Made by a program: the position numbers and the translations under genes
Assembly (NCBI RefSeq): GCF_025628885.1
Contig: NZ_JAOTIF010000002.1
Span: 558,001 to 622,000, forward strand
Reading direction: 5' to 3'
From: Paraflavisolibacter caeni
GTDB lineage: Bacteria; Bacteroidota; Bacteroidia; Chitinophagales; Chitinophagaceae
Length of the DNA stretch: 64,000 bases
Notes under the pieces: generated by a model
The model's input: only the letters and a program-made list of their open reading frames with translations
Database searches by the model: none
Told to the model about the DNA's origin: nothing
Part shown: piece after piece, positions 8,235 through 18,153 of the stretch
Layout of the letters: the number at the start of each line of letters is the position of its first letter
How positions within the stretch are numbered: the stretch's first letter is position 1

Positions 8235-9449
8235 ATGCCTGATAAAACCCTGCTATATAAAAAGAAGATTATTAAACACCTCTACTTTAATTCTGTTCTT
8301 TCCTGCACAGAATTGAGTGGGAGAATAAAGAAAAGTCTTCCGGTCACTACCAAAATACTCAATGACCTCATAGAAGAAGGGCAGGTTATAGAAAAAGGAC
8401 ATGCTCCTTCAACAGGTGGGCGCCGGCCTGCAACGTATTCACTAAACCCTGGTCTCCTGTATATTGTTGCTGTAGCAATGGACCAATTTGTTACACGGAT
8501 TGCCATTCTTAATACACTTAATAATGAGGTTGAAAGGGAAAAAAGATTTGAACTTCCCCTTCCTGGAAATAAAGATGCCCTTTCTGATTTAACGGTGATG
8601 ATTGCTCAGGTAATTGACCAATCAGGAATTCCAAAAGATAAAATAGCAGGTATTGGTATTGGAATGCCCGGTTTTGTTGATGTGCGTAAGGGTGTCAATT
8701 ATTCTTTTCTGCAAGCACCAGGCTCCAGCATTACTAGCTATATATCAAATGCAGTGAACCTGCCGGTTTTTATCGACAATGATTCGAGTCTGATTGCCCT
8801 GGCTGAGCTGCGCTTTGGTGCGGCCAGGGAACGAAGTAATGCTATGGTTATCAACTTAGGCTGGGGTATTGGTTTGGGTATGGTGCTCAATGGCGAGTTA
8901 TTCAGAGGTCATAATGGATTTGCAGGAGAGTTCAGCCATATTCCCATCTTTTCGAATGGAAAATTGTGCAGTTGTGGAAAAAGGGGATGTTTGGAAACAG
9001 AAGCCTCCATGCTAGTGGTTATCCAAAAGGCGATAGAAGGCCTAAAACAAGGGCGTTTGTCCAGGCTAAAACCCTCACTCCTGGAACACTTCGAGCAAGC
9101 AAGTGAATCCATCATTGCCGCCGCCCGCGAGGGCGATCAGTATGCTATTGAATTATTTTCCGAGGCTGGCTATAACATTGGCCGGGGTGTAGCTATATTG
9201 ATACACCTTATGAATCCTGAAGTTGTTGTATTGAGTGGAAGAGGCGCTGGCGCCGGCAAAATATGGTTAGCTCCAATACAACAGGCGCTTAACGAGCATT
9301 GTATCCCCAGGCTCGCTGACAATACAAGCATTGAGTTCTCTACACTTGGCTATCGGGCAGAGCTGATAGGAGCCGCTTCTTTGGTAATGGATTATTTTGA
9401 AAAAGAACCATTTGAGCAAAAACGTTTAATGGAGCAGCAATCCATTTAA
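8235..9449 (+). CDS. ROK-family transcriptional regulator
   Basis: A 404-residue NagC/Mlc-type protein. Residues about 8-65 form a winged helix-turn-helix (LSGRIKKSLPVTTKILNDLIEEGQVIEKG). They are followed by a sugar-kinase-like ROK domain with an acidic VFIDNDSSLIALAE block and the zinc-binding motif CSCGKRGCLE. Such proteins usually repress carbohydrate genes and are released by a sugar or sugar phosphate. The start at 8235 is preferred over an ATG at 8214 because AGGAGG lies 4 bp before it; strong Shine-Dalgarno sites are uncommon in this phylum, so the choice is moderate. The SusC/SusD pair follows in the same direction 85 bp later and is its likely target. Confidence 0.88.
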   Translation: MPDKTLLYKKKIIKHLYFNSVLSCTELSGRIKKSLPVTTKILNDLIEEGQVIEKGHAPSTGGRRPATYSLNPGLLYIVAVAMDQFVTRIAILNTLNNEVEREKRFELPLPGNKDALSDLTVMIAQVIDQSGIPKDKIAGIGIGMPGFVDVRKGVNYSFLQAPGSSITSYISNAVNLPVFIDNDSSLIALAELRFGAARERSNAMVINLGWGIGLGMVLNGELFRGHNGFAGEFSHIPIFSNGKLCSCGKRGCLETEASMLVVIQKAIEGLKQGRLSRLKPSLLEHFEQASESIIAAAREGDQYAIELFSEAGYNIGRGVAILIHLMNPEVVVLSGRGAGAGKIWLAPIQQALNEHCIPRLADNTSIEFSTLGYRAELIGAASLVMDYFEKEPFEQKRLMEQQSI

Positions 9450-9534
9450 ATAGCTGTCTAATTAAGTATTAGTTGTCTTCGTCCTCCCTGATGAAATGCT
9501 GATCAGTTTCATTCTTCACTTAAAATTATTCAAG

Positions 9535-12500
9535 ATGAAAAAGTATCGACTACTCACTTTCATTTTACTCCACACCGTCTTCTTTGCTTTTGCGCAAAAC
9601 CGACAGGTCAGCGGTGTCATTACCGACGTCCAATCCAACCAGCCTTTAGTGGGCGTAACTATTCAGGTGGCCAATCAAAAAACAACTGCGGTTACCGGGC
9701 CAGATGGAAAGTTCACGATCAATGTTCCAAATGGAAAATCTATTTTAAACGTCTCATATGTTGGGTATCAAACGAAGTCCATTGAAGTAGCCCCCGATCA
9801 AAATAGCATCAGCTTGGGCATGGAAATAATGGCAGGTCAGATGAACGAAGTTGTAGTAACAGCCTTAGGCATCAAGAAAGAACAACGCAAGCTGGGGTAT
9901 GCTACGTCCACTGTCTCAGGACAGGATATTGTAAAAACAGTACCTACCAACTTCGCCTCTGGCTTATATGGTAAAGCGCCTGGCGTGCAAATCAATACAA
10001 TGCCTGGTGGTGCTACCAGCGCTGTTAGTATACAGATCAGGGGAATAAGCTCTTTATCTTTCCAAAGAGAGCCCTTATTAGTGGTTGATGGAGTCATTGT
10101 TCGTAATGGTGGAGCCAACAATGAGGGATATTGGGGCGGTAACCAGAAGTTGAATGGAAATGGTTTATTAGATATTAATCCGGAAAATATAGAAAGTGTC
10201 AACATTTTAAAGGGAGCAGCAGCTTCTGCGCTCTATGGCTCAGATGCCAATTTTGGTGTTATTGTGATTACCACCAAAAGTGGTAAAGGATATAAGAAAG
10301 GAATTGGCGTTGATGCAAGCTTTTCTGCAAATGTGGAAAATGTAGCCAATAATCCGGACTATCAGAATACATATGGGCCAGGGTATGACCGTGCTACCAA
10401 CCTTTCACAAGGATATGATGAGGACGGGTGGTTTCATACGAATGTGAACGGTCAGGATGTTGTTTATCCTTACGCCAGGGCATATGGTCAGTTTGGGCCA
10501 AAAATGGATGGACGCCAGGTGTATTGGTGGGATGGGGTAATGCGGCCATATGACCCGCAGCCCGATAACTGGAAAGAATTTTATAGAACAGGGCATAGTT
10601 ACGTGGCAAATGTGGCAATAAACAACGCTACAGATAAATTGAACTACCGTTTTTCTTATACGCGCAACGATTACAAAGGAATACAAATAGGCGGCGATCA
10701 GAATAAGAATACATTCAACTTCAACACATCTTATAAAATAACTCCTAAGCTTACTTTTGATTTGGTAGCCGGCTATATTAATGAAAAAGTGCACAACCGG
10801 CCTAGGCAGATCTATTACCTGACCAATAATTTCGGTGGTTTCTATAGCCGTGCTGATAAAATGGACGTGTATTTTAATAAATACCAGACATCCAAAGGGT
10901 ATAAGTGGGTAGACTTTAATTCCAACCTTGACCAGGATGAACGGCTAAAATATAATATACGGGCAAAAGACTTCCTGGACTTCCTTTGGTTTCAACAGGC
11001 AAACAGTTATGATGAGATCACCAATCGCCTGGTAGGTTCCGCTACGCTGAACTATAACATTATCAAAGGTCTGAATTTACGTGGCCGTTATGGTACAGAC
11101 TATACCGGTTACTCGCTGGAAAGCAAGGAAAGATCCACGCAACAAATATCAGCAGGCGCAAGTGGTGCATACAGTACCCAAAACAACAAGTATAATTTTA
11201 CATATGGTGACTTGTTATTATCCTACGATCACAAATTAATGGAGAATTTAGGTTTGACTGCTTCCATTGGATATCAGGCCCGCAAGGAAGATTACAAGTA
11301 TAATTCCGCTAGCACCCGCGATGGGTTGACCACAGAAAACTGGTTCAGTATGAGTGCATCCAAAACCCAAAATAGTGATGGTACCGTACCTGGAAGTAGC
11401 TCTCGCTCCACCCTGGTTAAGGATGGCTTGTTTGGCATTCTGAGTTTTGATTACCACAATTATCTATTTGTAGAAGGAACGATACGCAGGGAACGTTCTT
11501 CAACTTTAAATCCGGACAATAATACTTTTTATTACCCCGGTGTTAGTGCTGCATTTGAGTTAAGCAATGCCTTCAGCCTCCCTGAGGTGATTACATATAG
11601 TAAACTAAGAGCCGCCTGGGGTATTGTGGGTAATCCTCCGCCTCCATATTATTCTAATGTTGTTTATACTGCAGGGAACATTCAGGGTGTGCCTTCTTTA
11701 ACACCACCTACTTCAGGTTATGGAAATCCTAATTTAAAGAATGAGTCGAAACATGAATTAGAATTTGGATGGGAAAACAGGTTATTCAGCAATCGTTTAG
11801 GCTTCGATATTACTTATTACAATGATAAGATCAAAGATCAGATTCTGACACTTACCACTCCATCCACTACCGGTTCTTCAAGTGTAGTGGTAAATGTGGG
11901 CGACATGCGCAACTATGGCCTGGAACTTTCTTTGTATGGTACTCCGCTCCAAATGAGAGATTTTACATGGGATAGCCGCTTAAACCTGTCATTCAACCGC
12001 AATAAGGTAGAGACATTAATGGAAGGTCTGGAATTCCTTGATCATGCCAACATTGACAATGGGTCTTTGCTGGTACGGTCTAAAGCTGGTGAAATAGCCG
12101 GAAATATATATGTCTACAAAAGGCAAGTAGATAAAAACGGCAATTATATTGTTAATGACGCTGGATTCTATTTGGTAAACTATGACCAACAGCAAAAAAT
12201 AGGTAACATTCAACCAAAAATGACAGGAGGGCTCATTAATACACTTAATTATAAAAATTTCAGTTTTAACTTCCTGATCGACTTCCGTTATGGCGGACAG
12301 GTGGTATCTCCGAGTATGTTGTATACCACGGCTGCTGGAATGTATTCCAGTACAATGTTTGGTAGAGATGCCGAACACGGTGGTATACCTTATTATATAG
12401 ACGCAGCCGGCAAATTTGTTCGTGTAGCAGATGGTGCAACTACTGGTCCAAATGGACAAAAAGTTTATCATAATGGAATGATACTTAAAGGGGCAACTAA

Positions 12501-12867
12501 AGATGGCAAAGAAAATACGACTATTATAGATGCTCCGAGATATTATTTGAACACTTTTGATTGGGGGTCTTGGCCTGGTTATCAGACAAACAGCTTGTAC
12601 GAAGCCGCTGTATTTGACAACGATTTTGTCAAATTGAGAGAAGCATCGCTTTCTTACGAATTTCCTACTAGTATTACCAATAAAATAAAAATGCAACACC
12701 TCACCCTCACTTTCTTTGGAAGAAACCTTTTCTATTTCTATAAGTCACTTCCAAATTTGGATCCCGAAGAAGGTGTCGGTACAGACTGGGTAAGCAGGGC
12801 TACTTCGGTTGGTAGCGGTAATGCGGCAACTCGTTCTTATGGTGCAAGCATTCGATTCAACTTTTAA
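9535..12867 (+). CDS. SusC/RagA-type TonB-linked outer-membrane transporter
   Basis: A 1110-residue outer-membrane protein. The start at 9535 gives the signal peptide MKKYRLLTFILLHTVFFAFAQ. A carboxypeptidase-regulatory-like beta-sandwich (about residues 24-105, VSGVITDVQSNQPLVGVTI) follows. Next comes a TonB plug (NEVVVTALGIKKEQRKLGYA, LYGKAPGVQI, LLVVDGVIVRNGG, ILKGAAASALYG) and then a 22-strand-type barrel ending in the aromatic C-terminus SIRFNF. SusC proteins import oligosaccharides or peptides with a SusD lid. The SusD partner follows after 30 bp. No polysaccharide-degrading enzyme is adjacent, so the substrate cannot be named. The ROK gene upstream hints at a sugar. Confidence 0.93.
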   Translation: MKKYRLLTFILLHTVFFAFAQNRQVSGVITDVQSNQPLVGVTIQVANQKTTAVTGPDGKFTINVPNGKSILNVSYVGYQTKSIEVAPDQNSISLGMEIMAGQMNEVVVTALGIKKEQRKLGYATSTVSGQDIVKTVPTNFASGLYGKAPGVQINTMPGGATSAVSIQIRGISSLSFQREPLLVVDGVIVRNGGANNEGYWGGNQKLNGNGLLDINPENIESVNILKGAAASALYGSDANFGVIVITTKSGKGYKKGIGVDASFSANVENVANNPDYQNTYGPGYDRATNLSQGYDEDGWFHTNVNGQDVVYPYARAYGQFGPKMDGRQVYWWDGVMRPYDPQPDNWKEFYRTGHSYVANVAINNATDKLNYRFSYTRNDYKGIQIGGDQNKNTFNFNTSYKITPKLTFDLVAGYINEKVHNRPRQIYYLTNNFGGFYSRADKMDVYFNKYQTSKGYKWVDFNSNLDQDERLKYNIRAKDFLDFLWFQQANSYDEITNRLVGSATLNYNIIKGLNLRGRYGTDYTGYSLESKERSTQQISAGASGAYSTQNNKYNFTYGDLLLSYDHKLMENLGLTASIGYQARKEDYKYNSASTRDGLTTENWFSMSASKTQNSDGTVPGSSSRSTLVKDGLFGILSFDYHNYLFVEGTIRRERSSTLNPDNNTFYYPGVSAAFELSNAFSLPEVITYSKLRAAWGIVGNPPPPYYSNVVYTAGNIQGVPSLTPPTSGYGNPNLKNESKHELEFGWENRLFSNRLGFDITYYNDKIKDQILTLTTPSTTGSSSVVVNVGDMRNYGLELSLYGTPLQMRDFTWDSRLNLSFNRNKVETLMEGLEFLDHANIDNGSLLVRSKAGEIAGNIYVYKRQVDKNGNYIVNDAGFYLVNYDQQQKIGNIQPKMTGGLINTLNYKNFSFNFLIDFRYGGQVVSPSMLYTTAAGMYSSTMFGRDAEHGGIPYYIDAAGKFVRVADGATTGPNGQKVYHNGMILKGATKDGKENTTIIDAPRYYLNTFDWGSWPGYQTNSLYEAAVFDNDFVKLREASLSYEFPTSITNKIKMQHLTLTFFGRNLFYFYKSLPNLDPEEGVGTDWVSRATSVGSGNAATRSYGASIRFNF

Positions 12868-12897
12868 TATATCTGTTGAACGTTTAAATCAACTATT

Positions 12898-14463
12898 ATG
12901 AAAAATATGAAAAAGCTGATCATTTATATATCTTTTTCCTTGATGGCTGTGGTGCTGTTTTCCGGTTGTAAAAAAAGTGACTTTTCTGAAAATTATTACA
13001 ACCCGGAAAAGGCTGTTACTGCAGATGTGCCAAGCTTGTATGCAGGCCTATTCAAAAATGAAACAATATTACCGCGTTACTGGAACCTATATACATTCCA
13101 GGTTCCTGTGCTGGGCACCTATACCCAGATAGCTGGGTATACAAATGGTAGTGGTGTTTATGAACAGCCAAATAATTATACGGGTGATCGTTGGAACGAT
13201 TTCTACAAGAATGTTATGGCGCGTTACAGGGAAATTGAAAAACATTACAATGCCTTAACTTCTGCAGACGATAAGGAAGGTTATAAGTTGTTTTTAGAAA
13301 CAGCGCAGGTATTTGTATACGATCAGGCAACGCAAATAGTAGATATGTGGGGCGATATACCATTTTCAACTGCAGGCGGGCTGAACGCTGAAGGAAAAAT
13401 TATACTGCCTGGCTACGACAATGGTGAAAGCCTCTATAATACAGCGCTCACCGAACTCAAGCGTATATCTGATTATTTGGCAACAGTTACTCCTAATAAT
13501 TTTTATCTTTCACAATTGAAGTCAACTGATTATGTGAATAGCGGGGACTTACTAAAATGGAGGAAATATACTAATTCGGTATTGCTACGGCTGGCAATGC
13601 GGATATCGTATAAAGATGAAGCCAAAGCAAAGTCAATCGTGCAGGGTCTTTTAGCCAATCCTACGCAATACCCGTTGGCAGAAGATGTTCTGGATAAGAT
13701 TACGATTCAACCCAATAGCCCAACAAGTAGCCTTGCTCCGGCTGATCAAAAAGAAATTTGGAATGGTTTTGACGTAATTCCATATCCGGGAGCAAAGATG
13801 GTCAATGAAATTATGGTGCCTACTAACGACCCAAGACTACCGGTTTACTTTACAACAAACAAAAATGGAGTGTACAATGGGGTTGCCAATACATTAACCG
13901 AGGCCCAGGTAGCAGAAGGTGCTACTAATTTTATATTTTCACGCTGGGACTCCACAACGTTTACATATAACCACCTGCTGCCGGGGATTTTGGTAACGCC
14001 AGCTGAAGTGAATCTGCTGAAAGCGGAAGCTTTTGAAAGATGGGGAGGAGGAAGTGCAAAAGATGCCTATGAAAAAGGCATACGGCTATCCATTGCTTTT
14101 TGGTATGGTATCAACAACATCAGCGACCGTGTTGAAGACAAAGTTGAGCCACCTACAGAAGCTGCAATAATGGCTTACTTAGCAAAACCTTTAGTGGCTT
14201 ATGGAACAGATAACCTGAATAAAATTGCCACACAGAAATGGATCAACTTTACAATAATGCAGGCACAAATAGCTTGGTCAGAAATAAGGAGAACAAAATT
14301 GCCGGTACTTTCTTTCCCCAATGATCCGACTTCTGTTGCTGCACCCAATCCCCCTACAAGATTGTTGTATCCTTCTGCTGAACGGACTTTAAATACAGCT
14401 AATTATAATGCAGTGAAAGATAAAGACAACACGACAACTAAACTCTTCTGGGATGTAAGATGA
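12898..14463 (+). CDS. SusD/RagB-family nutrient-binding outer-membrane lipoprotein
   Basis: A 521-residue lipoprotein with signal peptide and lipobox FSGC (lipid-anchored Cys24). It is the substrate-binding lid of the SusC transporter encoded immediately upstream. The helical TPR-like core is visible (LFLETAQVFVYDQATQIVDMWGDIP, LLKWRKYTNSVLLRLAMRIS, ILVTPAEVNLLKAEAFERW). The WGDIPF and LRLAMRIS blocks are those of the SusD-like-2 subgroup. A strong hairpin terminator follows directly, so the ROK-SusC-SusD unit ends here. The ligand is unknown. Confidence 0.9.
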   Translation: MKNMKKLIIYISFSLMAVVLFSGCKKSDFSENYYNPEKAVTADVPSLYAGLFKNETILPRYWNLYTFQVPVLGTYTQIAGYTNGSGVYEQPNNYTGDRWNDFYKNVMARYREIEKHYNALTSADDKEGYKLFLETAQVFVYDQATQIVDMWGDIPFSTAGGLNAEGKIILPGYDNGESLYNTALTELKRISDYLATVTPNNFYLSQLKSTDYVNSGDLLKWRKYTNSVLLRLAMRISYKDEAKAKSIVQGLLANPTQYPLAEDVLDKITIQPNSPTSSLAPADQKEIWNGFDVIPYPGAKMVNEIMVPTNDPRLPVYFTTNKNGVYNGVANTLTEAQVAEGATNFIFSRWDSTTFTYNHLLPGILVTPAEVNLLKAEAFERWGGGSAKDAYEKGIRLSIAFWYGINNISDRVEDKVEPPTEAAIMAYLAKPLVAYGTDNLNKIATQKWINFTIMQAQIAWSEIRRTKLPVLSFPNDPTSVAAPNPPTRLLYPSAERTLNTANYNAVKDKDNTTTKLFWDVR

Positions 14464-14470
14464 ATGATGT

Positions 14471-14508
14471 AAAACAAAAGAGGCGCCATTCGGCGCCTCT
14501 TTTGTTTT
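14471..14508. terminator. Bidirectional terminator between susD-like and DUF1015 genes
   Basis: A 17-bp stem, AAAACAAAAGAGGCGCC paired with its complement across a 4-nt loop (ATTC). The A/T-rich ends give a T-run on both strands. The flanking genes converge here. Confidence 0.9.
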
Positions 14509-14509
14509 A

Positions 14510-15730
14510 TTAAATCACATGCGTCAACAATCCATCCCTCAACTTAGGTTCAAACCAGGTGCTCTTGGGTGGCATTACATTACCTGTATCCGCAATGTCA
14601 AACAACTGCTGAATCGTAACAGGATGCATACTGAAAGCAGCTTTCATTTCTCCACTATTCACTCTTTTCTCCAGTTCGCCCAGTCCACGGATACCACCTA
14701 CGAAGTCGAGGCGCTTATCAGTACGGGGATCATGAATATTCAGGATCTTACTCATCACATTCTCCTGCAGAATAGTCACATCCAGCACGCCAATCGGATC
14801 ATCCTTGTAGGTGCCAGGCTTTGCAGTGAGCATGTACCATTGACCGCCTAAGTACAAACCAAACTGGTTGAGTGCTGCTGGTTGTACTGGTTGATCACTT
14901 TTTGTAATTGTAAATTCTTCTTCAAGCTTCTTCAGGAATTCTTCATCACTCAGGCCATTCAGGTCTTTCACAACACGGTTGTAATCCAGGATCGCCAATT
15001 GATTGGCAGGGAAAATGGTGGTCAGGAAGTACTGTGCATCTTCGCTGTCAGGCAATTCCTTGCTCACCTTGGCTGCTGAGGCAGCACGGTGGTGACCATC
15101 AGCAATGTAAGTAACTGGTATCTTTTCTTTGAACAGGTTAGTGATGGCATCAATGGTTGCTGTCGCATCCACTACCCAGATCGCATGTACAATACCGTCA
15201 TTGGCAGTAAAATAGTATTCAGCATTGTGATGATGCTTCCAGTGGGCAAAAATGTCGTTCAGTTCTTTTAGGTCTTTGCAAGCCAGGAACACATTTCCTG
15301 TTTGGGCACGGATAGTGCGCATGTGACTAATGCGGTCCAGTTCTTTTTCTGGTCTTGTGAATTCGTGTTTCTTAATAACATCATCAGAATAATCCTGGAC
15401 AGAAGACACGCATACAAGCCCTGTTTGCGAACGGCCTTTCCATTGTAGTTCGTATATATAGTAGCAAGGCTTGTCTTCCTGGAAAAGAACTTTCTTGTCG
15501 ATCAGCTCCTGCAAATTGCTTTTAGCTTTTTGATATACTTCGTCTGTATGAATATCGATACCTGCAGGCAGGTCTATTTCAGACTTGGTCACATGTAAAA
15601 AAGAAATTGCATTGCCTGCGGCCTCTTTCTTAGCTTCTTCTGAATTTAAAACATCATAAGGTCTGGAGGCTACCTGATCTGCATATTCATTGTGCGGACG
15701 GAGCGCCCTGAAGGGTTTAATGTGCGCCAT
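14510..15730 (-). CDS. DUF1015 family protein
   Basis: A 406-residue cytoplasmic protein starting MAHIKPFRALRP with the VASRPYDVLNSEEA block, then RPEKELDR, a central IADGHHRAASA motif and a C-terminal MPPKSTWFEPKLRDGLL block. These are the conserved features of DUF1015. The biochemical function is not established. The His-rich ADGHHR motif looks like an active site. Members are frequently encoded beside the phosphoserine pathway genes serC and serA. Here the gene follows serC after 50 bp and is probably co-transcribed, but serA is absent from between them. Confidence 0.88.
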   Translation of the reverse strand: MAHIKPFRALRPHNEYADQVASRPYDVLNSEEAKKEAAGNAISFLHVTKSEIDLPAGIDIHTDEVYQKAKSNLQELIDKKVLFQEDKPCYYIYELQWKGRSQTGLVCVSSVQDYSDDVIKKHEFTRPEKELDRISHMRTIRAQTGNVFLACKDLKELNDIFAHWKHHHNAEYYFTANDGIVHAIWVVDATATIDAITNLFKEKIPVTYIADGHHRAASAAKVSKELPDSEDAQYFLTTIFPANQLAILDYNRVVKDLNGLSDEEFLKKLEEEFTITKSDQPVQPAALNQFGLYLGGQWYMLTAKPGTYKDDPIGVLDVTILQENVMSKILNIHDPRTDKRLDFVGGIRGLGELEKRVNSGEMKAAFSMHPVTIQQLFDIADTGNVMPPKSTWFEPKLRDGLLTHVI

Positions 15731-15780
15731 TGTTTTATATTATTGCTTCTGTTTAGTTCAAAAAGTTATTGATGATAGAA

Positions 15781-16887
15781 TTATCCCTTGCTGATCGCAA
15801 AATTTCTCATGACATCAGTTAATGCCACAACACTTTCATAAGGCAAAGCATTGTACATGCTGACACGGAAACCGCCAACACTACGGTGGCCTTTAACACC
15901 CACCATGCCTTCCTGCTCACAGATAGCTGCAAATTCTTTTTCCAATGCAGGATCTTCCATTACAAAGCAGGCGTTCATCTTGCTGCGGTCTTCTTTAGCT
16001 GTAGTTCCTTTGAAAATGGGGAAACTATCCAGCGTATCATAGAACAATTGAGCCTTACGGTCATTTTCTTTTTCTATAGCAGCAACACCGCCTTTGCTTT
16101 TTAACCAGCGAAGGGTAAGCATACAAACATAAACTGCAAAAACAGGAGGGGTATTGAGCATGGAACCATTTTCGATATGGTTGCGGTAATCCACCATAGT
16201 AGGCAGTTTACGGCTTACTTTGCCAAGGATATTCTTGTTCACAACCACCATCGTTACACCTGCAGCACCAATATTCTTTTGTGCGCCGGCATAGATCAGG
16301 TCAAACTTGTTGAAATCCATCTGGCGGCTCAAAATGTCACTGCTCATATCAGCAACCAGCGGCAGGTTCTTTTCATAAAAAGGTGTAAAGTCTTGCCACT
16401 GGGTTCCAAAAATAGTATTGTTACTGGTCAGGTGTAGGTATACAGATGCAGGATTTACATCGAACTTTTTAGGTATATATGTGTAATTGCTTTCTTTAGA
16501 ACTGCATACGACTTCTACGCCTCCGAAAAGCTTGGCTTCTTTGATGGCTTTGGTTGCCCAAACGCCTGTGTCGGTGAAAGATGCGACTGCCTTTTCATCA
16601 AGTAAGTTCATTGGCACCTGGTAGAACTGCGTGGAAGCACCGCCTTGCAAAAACAGCACTTCATGGTCCGCATCCAGGTTCATTAGTTCTTTGGCTAAAG
16701 CTACAGCTTCGTCCATCACCGGCTGGAACAGCTTGGTACGGTGACCAATTTCCAGTATGGAAAGTCCGGAGTTGTTGAAGTTCAGTACAGCCTGGCTGGC
16801 TTCTTCAAAAACCTCTTTGGGCAGGATGCCTGGACCTGCGCCAAAATTGTGCTTGGTAGCTTTTTGTACCTGTTCAGCGGTGTTCAT
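15781..16887 (-). CDS. serC: Phosphoserine aminotransferase
   Basis: A 368-residue PLP enzyme of the class V aminotransferase family. It converts 3-phosphohydroxypyruvate and glutamate to phosphoserine in serine (and vitamin B6) synthesis. NFGAGPGILPKEVFEEA at the N-terminus, the phosphate/PLP-binding LQGGASTQFYQVPMNL, the ADMSSDILSR stretch, the Schiff-base lysine in YAGAQKNIGAAGVT and GFRVSMYNALP near the C-terminus are all diagnostic. A TACTTTTG promoter box lies 18 bp upstream. The partner dehydrogenase SerA is not in this window. Confidence 0.95.
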   Translation of the reverse strand: MNTAEQVQKATKHNFGAGPGILPKEVFEEASQAVLNFNNSGLSILEIGHRTKLFQPVMDEAVALAKELMNLDADHEVLFLQGGASTQFYQVPMNLLDEKAVASFTDTGVWATKAIKEAKLFGGVEVVCSSKESNYTYIPKKFDVNPASVYLHLTSNNTIFGTQWQDFTPFYEKNLPLVADMSSDILSRQMDFNKFDLIYAGAQKNIGAAGVTMVVVNKNILGKVSRKLPTMVDYRNHIENGSMLNTPPVFAVYVCMLTLRWLKSKGGVAAIEKENDRKAQLFYDTLDSFPIFKGTTAKEDRSKMNACFVMEDPALEKEFAAICEQEGMVGVKGHRSVGGFRVSMYNALPYESVVALTDVMRNFAISKG

Positions 16888-16904
16888 ACTAGTAAAATTT
16901 GCCG

Positions 16905-16912
16905 CAAAAGTA
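16905..16912 (-). promoter_or_regulatory. Bacteroidota-type -7 box of serC
   Basis: TACTTTTG on the minus strand matches TANNTTTG and lies 18 bp before the serC ATG. No clear -33 TTTG was seen at the expected distance. Confidence 0.45.
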
Positions 16913-16923
16913 ATACATCCCGC

Positions 16924-17889
16924 TCACTCATGCTCCCTGCCTTTGCCATTCCCCGCTTTCCAGGCATTATTGAGCAATTCAAATTCCTGCTGTTCTTCCT
17001 GTGTAATTGGGGGCTGATCCAAACGGGTAAGATCAGGCTGCCCTGCATTCACCCAGGCTGTATACCAGAAAGATGCTATGGCAAATATGGACTGGCGCAT
17101 ACGCCTTTCGATCATTCCCTTCAATAATGCATCATAAGCCTTTGAAAAAGAAGTGGAATATTGTCGGGTGATGACGCCGTTACGCTCTTCGAAGGCAAAC
17201 TTTCGATCGGTAGAAAAACTGTTGGTGAGTGCTTTCTCACTGCGCAAAACAGTATCGGCGGCAACAGCGCTTTCTAGGACGCGTTTCCAGATAAAGTCCG
17301 TAGGATTGCTGATATAGGAAGCTTTGCCGAGGAAGAAATCCCAGCTTTGCTCAGCCAGCAGTTCTGGCACCCGGCTTTCCCAAAAAGCATGAATGCCCTT
17401 CTGTCCTGTGAATTGTCCATTGTAGTTACTGTTCGTATGCAGGGGCACATGGGCGTCAGCAACATAATGGCTAATGTCTGCAGACAGTTTTAAAATTTGA
17501 GCTGCATTTTTTTCTTTGAAGGCATTGGTAAGCCGGCGCAGCATAATTTGTGTCCACCAGGGTACGATGCCATGTTGCTGCAGGCTGTCTTCCGAAAATT
17601 TGCCAATAGCGTCTTCCCATTTTCGGGGCAGCGTTTCAAAAGGGTAGGACCCATAGCGGTCCATATCAATAAAATGGCGTTGTGCTTCCCCTTCCATCAT
17701 ATAACGCCTTTTATCAGGATCAACAGCATGTTCACTAATAAAATGGATATGCGGTTTATAAAATGCCAGCATCTGTGGAGGTAATAGAAATACAGCATAA
17801 TAACTCATCCTCCGATGTGCATAAAAGCCCCACGAAAAGGAATACAGGCTTAAGGAAAGAAACGCAACAAGCAAAAGAACCTTTTTCAT
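16924..17889 (-). CDS. Secreted zinc-dependent phospholipase C / S1-P1 nuclease-like protein
   Basis: A 321-residue exported protein. Starting at 17889 gives the signal peptide MKKVLLLVAFLSLSLYSFS, followed at once by Trp20, which in this fold is the mature N-terminal residue and a zinc ligand. Further likely ligands lie in AHRRMSYYAV, in RHFIDMDRYG, in the core helix LSADISHYVADAHVPLHTNSN and in GIHAFWESR. The pattern W...H...D...H-x3-D...H...H-x3-E fits the zinc-dependent phospholipase C/P1 nuclease superfamily. Whether the substrate is nucleic acid or phospholipid cannot be decided. It is upstream of serC on the same strand (36 bp), but serC has its own promoter box. Confidence 0.75.
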   Translation of the reverse strand: MKKVLLLVAFLSLSLYSFSWGFYAHRRMSYYAVFLLPPQMLAFYKPHIHFISEHAVDPDKRRYMMEGEAQRHFIDMDRYGSYPFETLPRKWEDAIGKFSEDSLQQHGIVPWWTQIMLRRLTNAFKEKNAAQILKLSADISHYVADAHVPLHTNSNYNGQFTGQKGIHAFWESRVPELLAEQSWDFFLGKASYISNPTDFIWKRVLESAVAADTVLRSEKALTNSFSTDRKFAFEERNGVITRQYSTSFSKAYDALLKGMIERRMRQSIFAIASFWYTAWVNAGQPDLTRLDQPPITQEEQQEFELLNNAWKAGNGKGREHE

Positions 17890-18153
17890 AAAGCAGAAAG
17901 TTATGGTTAGCTCTAATATACACAACTCTCCACGAAAAACAGAGTGATACAGGGATTTTCAAAAATCATTTGTATGGATCAGCTTGGTTGGGTAATTTAC
18001 GTGGTGGTGGCAATTTATAAAAGCGTCCTTCAGCAATATAACCTTTATCCACTCTAGAGACCTTTTGCGTTCTAATTCTGAAGAAATGCTTAATGGAATA
18101 GCTGCAAAGAAGATAGTTTATCGAAATAAAAGATTTATGAAAAATAATCCGAC

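Noticed and set aside
12016-12699. A 227-codon minus-strand open frame inside the SusC gene
   Set aside because: It is the antisense shadow of the barrel region, with atypical residue composition.
17926-18153. A possible mobile-element boundary at the start of the AT-rich stretch
   Set aside because: No integrase, transposase, tRNA or attachment-type direct repeats were found.
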